NCBI GenBank assembly: GCA_012519835.1
Contig: JAAYPJ010000006.1
Span: 1-50,361 of the forward strand
Source: Clostridiales bacterium
Lineage (GTDB): Bacteria; Bacillota; Clostridia; Peptostreptococcales; Natronincolaceae
Direction of reading: 5' to 3'
DNA length: 50,361 nt
A program made the translations under genes and the position numbers. The notes below the pieces were generated by a model. The model saw only the letters and a list, made by a program, of their open reading frames with translations. It made no database searches and was not told where the DNA came from. Below, one piece after another: positions 16,365 through 25,573 of the stretch (the stretch's first letter is position 1; every line of letters begins with the position of its first letter).

Positions 16365-17132
16365 TTATTTTACATAGTAGGGCTTCCTTCCTTTATAATA
16401 TACAGGCTTCAAATCACATACATAAACAATTTCTTTCGCTATATCAAAGTTTACACCTATATCCTCCGGCCTATGAGCATCTGACCCTATAGTGACATAT
16501 TTTCCTCCGAGTTCCCTGAACCTTTTAAGAATTATAATAAAATTGTCTACCGTGTTTTTATCATGGATCCACCTGGTGTTTATTTCTATTGCTTTATCGG
16601 CGATAAGGAGTTCTTTGAGGATTTCATCTATTAAATCGGGGAAATCTTTATAATAAAGACCTTTATCTTTATATATTGAATATCTCGTTATATAATCCAT
16701 GTGTGCCAGGGAATCAAAAAAATCGTGATGTTTAACCAACAGGAGCATATTCTTCAGGTATTCTTCATAGGCTTGTTCCTTGCTTTTCCCCTCATAATAT
16801 TCCTTATAATAAATATCTATCCCGTTGACAACGTGAATGGCACCTATAATAAAATCAAAGGGGTAGTTGTCCTTGAGTTCCCTGATTTCTTTGAGGGAAT
16901 CATCTCTAAAGCCTATTTCAACACCGAGGAGGAGTTTCTCACTCCTGTATATTTCGTATTCATTGAAATATTCATCAGGATCAAATATGAATTCATTCGG
17001 TATGTGATGTTTATAATCCATATGGTCGGTTATTATAAGACCAATTCCCAATTTGTTTGAAACCCTGATCGCATCCCTTATATCCATTACAGCATCAGTA
17101 GAAAAATTTGTGTGAACATGACAATCATACAT
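16365..17132 (-). CDS. PHP-domain phosphatase (histidinol-phosphatase HisJ-like)
   Basis: This 255-residue PHP-fold metal-dependent phosphoesterase has the first metal motif CHVHTNFS (His5, His7), then ITDHMDYKHH, the metal-binding EIGF (about 72-75), GAIHVV and a late SDAHRPEDIG. These match the HisJ-type histidinol-phosphatase group, which removes phosphate from histidinol phosphate. No other his genes are nearby, so the substrate is uncertain and a general phosphoesterase is possible. The ribosome site GGGGGG precedes the ATG. The gene is read toward the c-di-AMP riboswitch. Confidence 0.82.
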   Translation of the reverse strand: MYDCHVHTNFSTDAVMDIRDAIRVSNKLGIGLIITDHMDYKHHIPNEFIFDPDEYFNEYEIYRSEKLLLGVEIGFRDDSLKEIRELKDNYPFDFIIGAIHVVNGIDIYYKEYYEGKSKEQAYEEYLKNMLLLVKHHDFFDSLAHMDYITRYSIYKDKGLYYKDFPDLIDEILKELLIADKAIEINTRWIHDKNTVDNFIIILKRFRELGGKYVTIGSDAHRPEDIGVNFDIAKEIVYVCDLKPVYYKGRKPYYVK

Positions 17133-17200
17133 TTTATGCCCCCCATATAGAAATTATATTGTTACAATAGAATTCTAACATATATATATATAATAATTAA

Positions 17201-17233
17201 GGCGTCAAAAGATAAATGTTTCGTTTTGACGCC
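17201..17233. repeat. Perfect 10-bp inverted repeat between divergent genes
   Basis: GGCGTCAAAA and TTTTGACGCC flank a 13-bp spacer in the 213-bp gap between the PHP gene and the EamA gene. No T tract follows on either strand, so it is not an ordinary terminator. The left arm, read on the minus strand, includes TTGACG, which lies 17-18 bp before a TATATA-like -10 for the PHP gene. It may be an operator. Confidence 0.55.
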
Positions 17234-17282
17234 CATATTATAGAACTGAAAACAGAAAATTTGCCCTTGGTATCCTTATCAC

Positions 17283-17312
17283 TTGATTATATTATACAAA
17301 ATATATTATACT
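17283..17312 (+). promoter_or_regulatory. Candidate promoter of the EamA transporter gene
   Basis: TTGATT (17283-17288), an 18-bp AT-rich spacer and TATACT (17307-17312) lie about 35 bp before the start codon. Confidence 0.5.
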
Positions 17313-17345
17313 GAAAATATATAATGACTAAGGGGGACAGTTTTC

Positions 17346-18326
17346 ATGGAAAACACTGATCATGATAAAAAATCGGTTTATATTGCAGCCACATTATACG
17401 CTCTTATTACAGGCCTTTCTTTTTTATTCACCAAAATAGCATTGCTTACCGCCGGGCCTCTGGATATTTTGGCCCATAGATTCACCACAGCATTTGTATC
17501 TATATTGATACTTGTATTGTTCGGGTTGGTAAAGATAGATTATGATGCGGAAAAAATTAAAAAAATGCTTCTATTGGCTCTATTGTATCCGATGGCATTT
17601 TTTGCTTTCCAAACCTTCGGACTGCAATATGCAACCTCTTTGGAGGCAGGCATACTGTCGGCATCCTCTCCAATAATCACACTGCTTTTAGCAACAGTTC
17701 TGTTGAATGAACAGACAAATCTGTTACAAAAAATTTCTATAGTCGCATCAGTATCAGGTGTAATATATATTACACTGATGAAAAGCTCATCCTTTGAAAT
17801 AAGCGGAATAAAAGGCATAACACTCCTTCTTCTATCCGCATTATCTATTTCCGGATATCATGTTATGGCAAGAATGTTGGCCAGAAACTTTTCCAAAATA
17901 GAACTCAGTTTTATTATGTCTTTAAGCGGTTTTTTGTTTTTTAATGTTATAGCAATAAGTAAACACCTGATCAACGGGGATATAGACACATTTTTGTTGC
18001 CGCTAAGAAATGTTCAATTTGTTTTAGCTATGGTTTATTTAGGTGTGCTGGCATTTTTGGTTTCATCTTTATCTATCAACTATATTTTATCTAAAATAGA
18101 GGCCGCAAAAATGAGTGTATTCTCAAATCTGGGAACCGTCATCACTATCGTTGCGGGCGTTGTATTTCTTAAGGAAAAAATATTCTACTACCATATTATC
18201 GGTTCTGTTTTTATAGTCGGCGGTGTTATAGGAACAAACTTTTTGGATAAAATAGGCCCAAGCAAATCGGATCAAAAAAATGGGGAAAAACCGCCAGTCT
18301 CAGATGACATTTGTAAGCACTGTTGA
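17346..18326 (+). CDS. EamA/DMT-family transporter (RhaT-like)
   Basis: This 326-residue integral membrane protein has about ten hydrophobic helices in two EamA repeats (roughly 12-145 and 155-300), the layout of drug/metabolite exporters. A conserved KIALLTAGPLDILAHRF segment follows helix 1, and the second repeat ends with VVFLKEKIFYYHIIGS, the usual LGE-like turn. The C-terminal tail is charged. The ribosome site is AAGGGGGA. It is transcribed away from the PHP gene and meets htpG head-on, 18 bp apart. The substrate cannot be inferred; amino acids or metabolites are typical. Confidence 0.9.
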   Translation: MENTDHDKKSVYIAATLYALITGLSFLFTKIALLTAGPLDILAHRFTTAFVSILILVLFGLVKIDYDAEKIKKMLLLALLYPMAFFAFQTFGLQYATSLEAGILSASSPIITLLLATVLLNEQTNLLQKISIVASVSGVIYITLMKSSSFEISGIKGITLLLLSALSISGYHVMARMLARNFSKIELSFIMSLSGFLFFNVIAISKHLINGDIDTFLLPLRNVQFVLAMVYLGVLAFLVSSLSINYILSKIEAAKMSVFSNLGTVITIVAGVVFLKEKIFYYHIIGSVFIVGGVIGTNFLDKIGPSKSDQKNGEKPPVSDDICKHC

Positions 18327-18344
18327 CACATCCGATACACTGCC

Positions 18345-20222
18345 CTAAATCATCAATCTGCAAATATCATTGCTAAACTCTACCGGGTTGTTTACCGACA
18401 ATCCTTCAATAAGCAGGGCCTGGTTATAGAGTAGTTTGGTAAATAATTCAAATCTATCTTCATCGTTTTTATATGCATCTTCCAACGCCTTGAATACTTC
18501 ATGGTTTTTATTTACCTCTAATACCTTTTCCGCTTTAATTTTTTGGTTATCCGGCATTACACTCAATACTTTTTCCATTTCAATTGAAATTTCACCTTCA
18601 TTTATTAAACATACGGGGTGAGATTTTAATCTTTTGGATGTCCTTACGTCTTTTACTTTGTCGGATAATATTGTTTTCATTTTTTCAAATAATTCCTTGT
18701 TGGTATCTTTTTCAGCGTTTTCATCTTTGTCTTCTTTATCTTCGATACCCAGATCACTGCCTGATACGGATCTGAATTCTTTTTCCTTATAGGAGTTCAA
18801 CATTTTCAGTGCAAATTCATCAACGTCATCGGTCAAATAAAGAATTTCAAATCCTTTTTCCGACAACAGTTCTGTTTGCGGTAAAACAGCTAACCTCTCA
18901 TTAGATTCACCTGCGGCATAGTATATATATTTTTGTTCTTCTTTCATCCTTAAAATATATTCATCCAAAGTTACTAATTTCTTTTCTTTTGAAGAGTAAA
19001 ACATCAGTAAATCCTGTAAAACGTCTTTGTTGTTTCCAAAATCTCTATATACCCCATACTTTAACTGTCTGCCAAAGGAATTATAAAATTTTTCGTATTT
19101 ATCTCTATCTGCTTTTAATAAATTTGATAATTCACTTTTAATTCTATTTTTAATGTTTCTTGCAATCAATTTAAGCTGTCTGTCGTGTTGCAGCATTTCC
19201 CTGGAGATATTCAAGGACAAGTCCTCCGAATCTACCATTCCCTTTATAAAGCTGAAATAATCCGGAATTAAATCCGCACATTTGTTCATAATAAGCACAC
19301 CACTGGAATACAGTTCCAGCCCCTTTTCATATTCTGCCGTATAATAATTGAAAGGGATTTGTTCCGGAATAAATAAAATCGCATTATATCTTACAGCACC
19401 GTCAGCACTTATATGAATATGTTTGATTGGTTTGTCAAATCCGTATCTTTTTTCAAAATAAAAATTAGTATAATCCTCTTCTGTAAGTTCGTTTTTATTC
19501 TTTCTCCAGATCGGTACCATGCTGTTGATTGTCTCTTCTTCAATATAGTCTTCGTATTCTTCTTTACTACCTTCTTTTAATCTCGATTTGGTAACATCCA
19601 TTTTTATCGGATATCTGATAAAATCGGAATATTTTTTTATGATACTTCGCAATCTGTATTCCTCTAAAAATTCATCATAGTCTTCATCTTCCGTACTTTC
19701 TTTAATTTTCAAAATGATTTCCGTACCGACCGTATCTTTGTCCCATTCTTCAATAGTGTATCCATCAACACCTTTAGATTCCCATCTGTATCCCTGTCCG
19801 CTATCTAAGGATTTGCTTATCACAGTAACCGTATCTGCTACCATAAATGCGGAATAAAAACCGACACCGAACTGACCTATTATGTCATAACCGTCTTCAA
19901 TTTCTATTTCCTCTTTAAATGCTAAGGTTCCGCTTTTTGCAATAATCCCCAGATTGTCTTCTAATTCATCCTTGGTCATGCCTATGCCGGTATCGATAAC
20001 CCTTAATGTCCTGTCATCCTTGTCCGCGATAATTTTTATATAGTAATCATCCTTGTTGAATTGTAAAGTCTCATCGGTCAGTGCCCTATAGTATATTTTA
20101 TCAATGGCATCACTGGCATTTGAAATTAACTCCCTCAAAAATATTTCTTTATGGGTATAAATTGAGTTAATCACTAAATCCAGCAGTCTTTTAGATTCCG
20201 CTTTAAATTCCTTTATTTCCAC
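18345..20222 (-). CDS. htpG: Chaperone HtpG (Hsp90)
   Basis: This bacterial Hsp90 of about 625 residues has the GHKL ATPase domain at the N terminus ([39 protein letters not shown]), a middle domain with LNISREMLQ, and a C-terminal dimer domain. An acidic run (about 490-510) precedes the C-terminal domain. The frame opens at 20276, inside the CIRCE element, but AAAGGAGAG lies six bases before an in-frame GTG at 20222, which gives the family-typical start [20 protein letters not shown] operator and promoter lie directly upstream, so HrcA control by heat or unfolded protein is likely. Confidence 0.96.
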   Translation of the reverse strand: MEIKEFKAESKRLLDLVINSIYTHKEIFLRELISNASDAIDKIYYRALTDETLQFNKDDYYIKIIADKDDRTLRVIDTGIGMTKDELEDNLGIIAKSGTLAFKEEIEIEDGYDIIGQFGVGFYSAFMVADTVTVISKSLDSGQGYRWESKGVDGYTIEEWDKDTVGTEIILKIKESTEDEDYDEFLEEYRLRSIIKKYSDFIRYPIKMDVTKSRLKEGSKEEYEDYIEEETINSMVPIWRKNKNELTEEDYTNFYFEKRYGFDKPIKHIHISADGAVRYNAILFIPEQIPFNYYTAEYEKGLELYSSGVLIMNKCADLIPDYFSFIKGMVDSEDLSLNISREMLQHDRQLKLIARNIKNRIKSELSNLLKADRDKYEKFYNSFGRQLKYGVYRDFGNNKDVLQDLLMFYSSKEKKLVTLDEYILRMKEEQKYIYYAAGESNERLAVLPQTELLSEKGFEILYLTDDVDEFALKMLNSYKEKEFRSVSGSDLGIEDKEDKDENAEKDTNKELFEKMKTILSDKVKDVRTSKRLKSHPVCLINEGEISIEMEKVLSVMPDNQKIKAEKVLEVNKNHEVFKALEDAYKNDEDRFELFTKLLYNQALLIEGLSVNNPVEFSNDICRLMI

Positions 20223-20265
20223 ATAGATCTCTCCTTTCGTAACAAGAAACCTAAAATTAATTTTA

Positions 20266-20292
20266 TTAGCACTCAATTTGATTGAGTGCTAA
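20266..20292 (-). promoter_or_regulatory. CIRCE operator (HrcA binding site)
   Basis: TTAGCACTC, nine bases, GAGTGCTAA: an exact match to the CIRCE consensus. It lies between the htpG promoter and start codon. Confidence 0.97.
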
Positions 20293-20301
20293 CTATTTTT
20301 A

Positions 20302-20330
20302 TATATACCATATTTTAATTTATATGTCAA
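20302..20330 (-). promoter_or_regulatory. htpG promoter
   Basis: The minus strand has a perfect TTGACA (20325-20330), 17 bp, then TATATA (20302-20307). The start point would fall at or just before the CIRCE element, suiting repression by HrcA. Confidence 0.85.
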
Positions 20331-20451
20331 TTATTTTTGTGCCCTTAGATGTTAGATTATCATGAAAAAAGTAAAAAAGGGCTGTTTATCTTCCACCGGC
20401 ATCCTTCGGCAGAGGCTCGGATCTTTTGAGTTCATATTTTCACCGGTTGGA

Positions 20452-22428
20452 TTATCCAATGAACCTGTCAATTAAATTTAGTCTAAAGTCTTGTCCAAAA
20501 TATTCTTGTGCATATTTTAAGTCCAGAGATATTATCCCGTTTGCCGCCCCTTTCTGAACATAAGAAGGCAACTCCCCAACCATCCTGTTGGCTTCATGAT
20601 AGTCCCCTATGTCTATGGTTAATGTATTTGATTTTTTATCTACCTTAAACACTTTGGGATTAGACTCCCATATGTTAAAAATCCTTTGTTTTATACCCTG
20701 TTCAGCCAAGGTTTCAAAATAATAATCAAGTTTTAATTTAACCACCCAATCCGGGATTTCACCCAGATAAAATTTATGAATAATATCCCTGATTATACCA
20801 GAAGATAAAGTGAATATATCCGGTGCTTCCTTATTGTCATCAGCCAGGTCTTCTATTAAAAAACAGATCTCTTTTATCATTCTTCTCAAGTATTCCCTGT
20901 AAAAAGCGGTCCCTATATTTTTTTGGGTCGTTATTACCAGGGCCCCTTTCATTGCTTTCATCTTCGGTAGACTGGCATTTATATTGCAAATTACCATTCT
21001 TTTGGATAATTCATTTTCTATGACCTTTACATCTTCGTTCGCACTGATCGCTATTGCGGAGAAACTCTCGGCGATATGTGAATCATCTTTTATCAGTTCA
21101 ATTCCGTGGTTTCTGAATCTTGTATTGTTCAAGTCATCTATTACTATCGGAAATCCCCGCATTTCTGTCCTCAGGTTGTATATTGAAGACTTAGTAAATT
21201 CTTTAGCCGGCAGTATTGCTTTTTTCCCCACCATCATAATCATCAGGGTTTCTAATAGTTTTGTTTTACCCGCATTGCTTTTTCCATATAACAGTCCGAA
21301 TACCGGATAGGGTGTTATAGGTTTATTATATAAAGTCGCATAATTTCTGATAATGGACATAAATGGGGATACAAAAAACCAGTTGGTAAATGCATAGTAT
21401 TTGTTTATCGCATCTTCCGTGTTACCGAGAAAGGTGTTAAAACCATCGAAATAATTAATAAACAAATTTACATCGTTTGTAATTTCTCTTGATTCGGGGT
21501 TCAAATCTAAAGGTTCACCATCCAGTATTATTTCACCATTTTCTATATCTATCTCCAGTTCCGGTGTTTTTCCTTCGATAGCATCCTTTTCTATCTCTAT
21601 CTGTTTCATCTTTCTTATCATTTTTTTTATTTCACTATGATTTAAAAGTATATTACCTGACCCGGAAGGCCTCGGTACAATATCCTTATACCTTTGCCTG
21701 ATATTTTCATGATTTATTGAAATAATCCTATCGGGATCATTTGCCGTTTCTTTTTCCGTTTCTATCACAACAACTTTATCGGTCTTTTGAACATTTGATA
21801 TAATAGGGATGTTTTCAATATCCGCATCCCCGGCCAATATAATAGCTTCCTTGCTTATGGCGTCCGTGTTCTCGGATTTCATTTTATCATATTCCATAAA
21901 AAATTCGTTATATACCTTGTCCCCATTTAACACGTAAATATTCCCCGGTTGTTCCCCCGAAAACGCCATGCTTAATAGGTTTGCCGAACCGGTTATAACC
22001 CTTGGTTCTGAATCCCCTCCTTTTAACAAATACATCTTCTTATGTGAAATTTTGTTCCGCATTAAAAGTAGCCTTAAGGTCCCGTTATCCATCCTGTTTA
22101 GGAATCCTTTTTCCTTTTTACCAAAGACAGACCTTAACCTTTCCAGGGTCGACTGTTGATATGCCATTATATCATCCAAACCCTTTAAAACCTTGTCGGA
22201 TCCGAACATTATTTCAATTTCTTTAAACATTGGGATCAGTCTGCTAACAAAATCTATCGATGAAGGATGGGTAACCGCATACAACGTAGAATATCCGTCA
22301 AACAATTCTTCCCAATTTGAAATCTTTGAACTTATATACTCCATATTCATTATTTTTATTTTCTCTATATTTGATAAAGTCTCATATTCCCCGTCGAACA
22401 TGGATAATAAGCCTGCATTTTCATTCAT
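20452..22428 (-). CDS. PLD-type nuclease / P-loop ATPase fusion protein, uncharacterised
   Basis: I do not recognise a named family for this protein of about 658 residues. An N-terminal phospholipase-D-like domain (about 30-185) carries one HKD half-site: His129 and Lys131 in HKKMYLL, then Ser148 and Asn150 in GSANLL. The usual Asp is not in place, as in PLD nucleases attached to some helicases. A charged middle follows (about 190-320). A P-loop ATPase domain (about 370-490) has Walker A GKSNAGKTK (Lys388, Thr389), Walker B FPIVIDDLNN (Asp431, Asp432), a possible sensor AIAISANED, and an arginine in ELSKRMVICNI resembling SF3 or AAA+ ends. The C terminus (about 500-658) is unassigned. Start: GGAG eight bases before the ATG at 22428. 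The gene stands alone between htpG and nnr. Confidence 0.75.
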   Translation of the reverse strand: MNENAGLLSMFDGEYETLSNIEKIKIMNMEYISSKISNWEELFDGYSTLYAVTHPSSIDFVSRLIPMFKEIEIMFGSDKVLKGLDDIMAYQQSTLERLRSVFGKKEKGFLNRMDNGTLRLLLMRNKISHKKMYLLKGGDSEPRVITGSANLLSMAFSGEQPGNIYVLNGDKVYNEFFMEYDKMKSENTDAISKEAIILAGDADIENIPIISNVQKTDKVVVIETEKETANDPDRIISINHENIRQRYKDIVPRPSGSGNILLNHSEIKKMIRKMKQIEIEKDAIEGKTPELEIDIENGEIILDGEPLDLNPESREITNDVNLFINYFDGFNTFLGNTEDAINKYYAFTNWFFVSPFMSIIRNYATLYNKPITPYPVFGLLYGKSNAGKTKLLETLMIMMVGKKAILPAKEFTKSSIYNLRTEMRGFPIVIDDLNNTRFRNHGIELIKDDSHIAESFSAIAISANEDVKVIENELSKRMVICNINASLPKMKAMKGALVITTQKNIGTAFYREYLRRMIKEICFLIEDLADDNKEAPDIFTLSSGIIRDIIHKFYLGEIPDWVVKLKLDYYFETLAEQGIKQRIFNIWESNPKVFKVDKKSNTLTIDIGDYHEANRMVGELPSYVQKGAANGIISLDLKYAQEYFGQDFRLNLIDRFIG

Positions 22429-22588
22429 ATTATCAGCTCCAATTTTAAAATAAAATCTATAGATCAATAATAAAATTATAAATCTATATAATTCATATAT
22501 CCTTCGACGCTTTTAATTCCCCTTTAATATAAGGTAATTTCCTTAATAAATAGAAATATTGATTTATCCTAAGGAAGCTTCATAAAAA

Positions 22589-24091
22589 TTATAAAGTCCT
22601 CGGATATAATACATCACTGATGTTGTCTATAATATCATCAGCAATCATACTGTATGCCCCCAGTTTGGAAGCCGCGATATCCCCCGCTAATCCATGAATA
22701 TATACTCCCAAAGTAGCCGCTCCCAAACTATTCATTCCTTGTGCCAACAAACCTGCAATTATCCCCGTTAATACATCCCCTGAACCTGCCGTAGCCATTC
22801 CGTTGTTACCCGACTGATTTAAATAAACGCTGCCATTTCCGCCTGTTACCACCGTTCTCGCATCCTTTAAGACACATACTATATTTTCCTGCTTTGCATA
22901 TTTTTTTGCTTCTTTTATAAGATTTTTTTCTATTTCATGAATGTCCTTTTTAACAAGCCTCGCCATTTCACCTAAATGAGGTGTCAAGATTATGTTATTT
23001 TTATGATTTTTAAGCATATCAGGATGCTCTGCTATCATGTTGACCCCATCCGCATCGATAACCAGAGGAACGTCTGCATTTGGTATTAAAACGTTTAAAA
23101 TGGATTTTGTAGTTTCGTTTTTCCCCATTCCCGGTCCCATAATAACCACATCCGCCCAAGAAATCGCTTCTTTTAAATCCTCCGTATCAATATTGTCACT
23201 ACTGTATGTACCTAAGATTGCTTCAGGAAGCATAGTTTGAAGTATAGTTCTATTTTCATCCGGAATATATAATTTTACCAATCCCGCACCCATTCGATAG
23301 GCCGATTTTGCTGCGAGGTATGCCGCCCCGCCCATATTTACGGCACCGGCAACTACCAGAATTTTTCCGTATGTTCCCTTGTGTGAACGACCGCATCTTT
23401 CGGGAATTCTTTTTAAATCATCTTTTGTATAGGAATACACTTGGGGATATTCCCCTTCAAATCCGATATCAGTGATTCCTATATCTTTTACCTCTACAGT
23501 TCCGGCATATTCAGCTCCCGGATATAACACCAGTCCGACTTTTTTATATGCAAATGTTGCTGTCTTTTTTGCTTTTATAGCGACTCCCATGATTTGCCCC
23601 GTATCTGCCGAAATTCCCGATGGAATATCCAGGGAAAAAATATCAGCCTCCGCCTCGTTCATCCTTTCTATTATTTGTGCATATTTGCCTCTGACCGGTT
23701 TTGATATGCCAACACCGAATATGGCATCGATTATGGTTGTGTATCCGTCAAAATTAAAATTAAAATCGTTATAAATCTTTATGCCGTAATTTTGCACAAT
23801 TTGTATCTGCTGTTTGGTTTCCGGTGTACATTTTTTTTCATCCCCGACAAACAAAATGGCCACATCCATATTCTTCAAATATAGAAGCCTGGCTACTACA
23901 AAACCATCACCACCATTATTGCCGTTTCCACAGACGACAACGATTTTTTTTAAATCAAACGTCCCGTCATATAATTCCTCCTCCGCACCAAGGGCTGCCT
24001 TTTCCATAAGTACCATCGAGGGTACACCCATTTTGTTAATTATGGAGGCATCACATCTTTTCATCTCACTACTGCTCAATAGATATTCCAC
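22589..24091 (-). CDS. nnr: Bifunctional NAD(P)H-hydrate epimerase / ADP-dependent dehydratase
   Basis: This 500-residue repair enzyme restores damaged NAD(P)HX. The N-terminal YjeF_N epimerase domain (about 1-215) shows VVCGNGNNGGDGFVVAR and SLDIPSGISADTG. The C-terminal ribokinase-like dehydratase (about 225-495) shows GKILVVAGAVNMGGAAYLAA, GPGMGKNE, LTPHLGEMARL and NGMATAGSGDVLTGIIAG. The fusion is standard. The start is GTG at 24091 behind AAAGGAGAAATAAG. It lies 39 bp after the hydrolase gene and is probably co-transcribed with it. Confidence 0.95.
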   Translation of the reverse strand: MEYLLSSSEMKRCDASIINKMGVPSMVLMEKAALGAEEELYDGTFDLKKIVVVCGNGNNGGDGFVVARLLYLKNMDVAILFVGDEKKCTPETKQQIQIVQNYGIKIYNDFNFNFDGYTTIIDAIFGVGISKPVRGKYAQIIERMNEAEADIFSLDIPSGISADTGQIMGVAIKAKKTATFAYKKVGLVLYPGAEYAGTVEVKDIGITDIGFEGEYPQVYSYTKDDLKRIPERCGRSHKGTYGKILVVAGAVNMGGAAYLAAKSAYRMGAGLVKLYIPDENRTILQTMLPEAILGTYSSDNIDTEDLKEAISWADVVIMGPGMGKNETTKSILNVLIPNADVPLVIDADGVNMIAEHPDMLKNHKNNIILTPHLGEMARLVKKDIHEIEKNLIKEAKKYAKQENIVCVLKDARTVVTGGNGSVYLNQSGNNGMATAGSGDVLTGIIAGLLAQGMNSLGAATLGVYIHGLAGDIAASKLGAYSMIADDIIDNISDVLYPRTL

Positions 24092-24130
24092 CTTATTTCT
24101 CCTTTCTTTTTTATCACCCGGCCATGTGCA

Positions 24131-24913
24131 CTAGGAACCATCCCTGCTGCACCATTTTAACAGCCACTTTGCCCCGTCCTCCAACATATTTGTGGTAACA
24201 AAATGACCTAAATCCGGATATTCTATCATTTTTATTTTTGTTTTGTCTTTGTACAGGGGTTTTATCTTTTCATAAAAAACTTGTTGCGGTACTTTAGACA
24301 CCACATTATCCCCACCACCGTGTAATATGAGCAAAGGCCTGCCGGCCAACTTATGTAAATTACTTATCGGATCCGATAGCTCTACCTCTTCAATTAAATT
24401 TTTTTCTTCAACTGTATCGGGGGTCAGTTTTTTTAGAAATATCGTATTAGACATTTTCCAATTGAGAGAGCCGTTTAATATCACCGAGGTCTTTATATTT
24501 TTGTTATGAGTGAACACCCCGGCAGAAGTAAATCCCCCCATGGAATGACCCACCACAGCTATGTTATCAGGATTTGCATCGTATTTGTTTATCAATTCTT
24601 CTACTAAGGTATCAGACTCTTCTATATTGTTTAAAATAACTCTCCAAAAATGCTTGGCCGCATTATCACTATTATAATCTATGGGATTTCTTTCGCCATG
24701 GTATATCGCATCCGGGATTATTACCTGGTATCCCAGATTCGATAATATAAAACCCCTGAATCTTTGATTTTCTTTAGTTGAACTCCAGCCATGATAAAAT
24801 ATTATTGTAGAAAATGATTTGCCTTTTATTTTAGGAACAAGTCTGATACATGGTATACCCCTGATGTTTATGTTTTTTTCTTTTATGTTTTCATTATTTA
24901 ACAAATAAGGCAC
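24131..24913 (-). CDS. Alpha/beta hydrolase, prolyl-oligopeptidase/dienelactone-hydrolase-like
   Basis: This 260-residue alpha/beta-fold hydrolase has the nucleophile elbow GHSMGGF, an oxyanion-side segment IIFYHGWSSTKEN, PLLILHGGGDN bearing the likely acid, and a late PDLGHFVTTNM bearing the likely catalytic histidine. No signal peptide is seen, so it is probably cytoplasmic. It resembles the YitV/prolyl-oligopeptidase-like esterase group, whose substrates are mostly unknown. The start appears to be GTG at 24913 after GGGGGTG. Confidence 0.83.
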   Translation of the reverse strand: MPYLLNNENIKEKNINIRGIPCIRLVPKIKGKSFSTIIFYHGWSSTKENQRFRGFILSNLGYQVIIPDAIYHGERNPIDYNSDNAAKHFWRVILNNIEESDTLVEELINKYDANPDNIAVVGHSMGGFTSAGVFTHNKNIKTSVILNGSLNWKMSNTIFLKKLTPDTVEEKNLIEEVELSDPISNLHKLAGRPLLILHGGGDNVVSKVPQQVFYEKIKPLYKDKTKIKMIEYPDLGHFVTTNMLEDGAKWLLKWCSRDGS

Positions 24914-25095
24914 CCAAACACCCCCAACATTTTTGCCTTTTTTATTCTTCTTGTAACTATTTTACACTATTTTGGGTAATTTTTCATAATATTTTGTAAA
25001 TTAGGGCTAATACTAATATAGAAAACAATGGTTTAAGGAGCAAAAACCAAGCAATTTGAACTGAATAAAAAAATAAATTGGACAGGAGAATAAAA

Positions 25096-25545
25096 ATGAG
25101 TAAAAAATATTTTAAACCGGATGATAAAACTTTAAAAGAAAAACTAACATCTATACAATACAAGGTTACACAAAATGATGCTACGGAAAGGCCTTTTTCC
25201 AGTGAATATAACGATAATAATGAAGAGGGAATATATGTAGATATAGTTTCGGGCGAGCCTCTGTTCAGTTCAAAGCATAAATTTAATGCGGGTTGCGGAT
25301 GGCCCAGTTTTTCAGAACCTATAGAAGATGACAATATTATTGAAAAAAAAGACATCAGTCTCGGTATGAAAAGAACCGAAGTCCGAAGTAAACATGGGGA
25401 TTCACATTTGGGTCATGTATTTGACGACGGGCCGAGGGATATGGGCGGGCTAAGATATTGTATAAACGGCGCTTCACTCAAGTTTATCAAAAAAGAAGAT
25501 CTGGAAAAGGAAGGTTACGGGGAATATTTGAAAATGTTTGAATAA
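25096..25545 (+). CDS. msrB: Peptide-methionine (R)-S-oxide reductase
   Basis: This 149-residue enzyme reduces methionine-R-sulfoxide in proteins. It has [25 protein letters not shown] (Cys67), the [11 protein letters not shown] histidine cluster and the catalytic cysteine in [10 protein letters not shown] (Cys122). The two CxxC pairs that hold zinc in many MsrB proteins are absent; this zinc-free form is known in Firmicutes. The frame opens at 25078, but AGGAGAATAAAA precedes the ATG at 25096. It converges with selO, 28 bp apart; both fit oxidative-stress roles. Confidence 0.96.
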   Translation: MSKKYFKPDDKTLKEKLTSIQYKVTQNDATERPFSSEYNDNNEEGIYVDIVSGEPLFSSKHKFNAGCGWPSFSEPIEDDNIIEKKDISLGMKRTEVRSKHGDSHLGHVFDDGPRDMGGLRYCINGASLKFIKKEDLEKEGYGEYLKMFE

Positions 25546-25573
25546 TGTACAATGAAGATAGTGGCCTGTCATA

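Noticed and set aside
24984-25355. Minus-strand hydrophobic frame of 123 codons over msrB
   Set aside because: Fully antisense to the conserved MsrB domain; its hydrophobic look comes from the complement of Lys/Glu codons.
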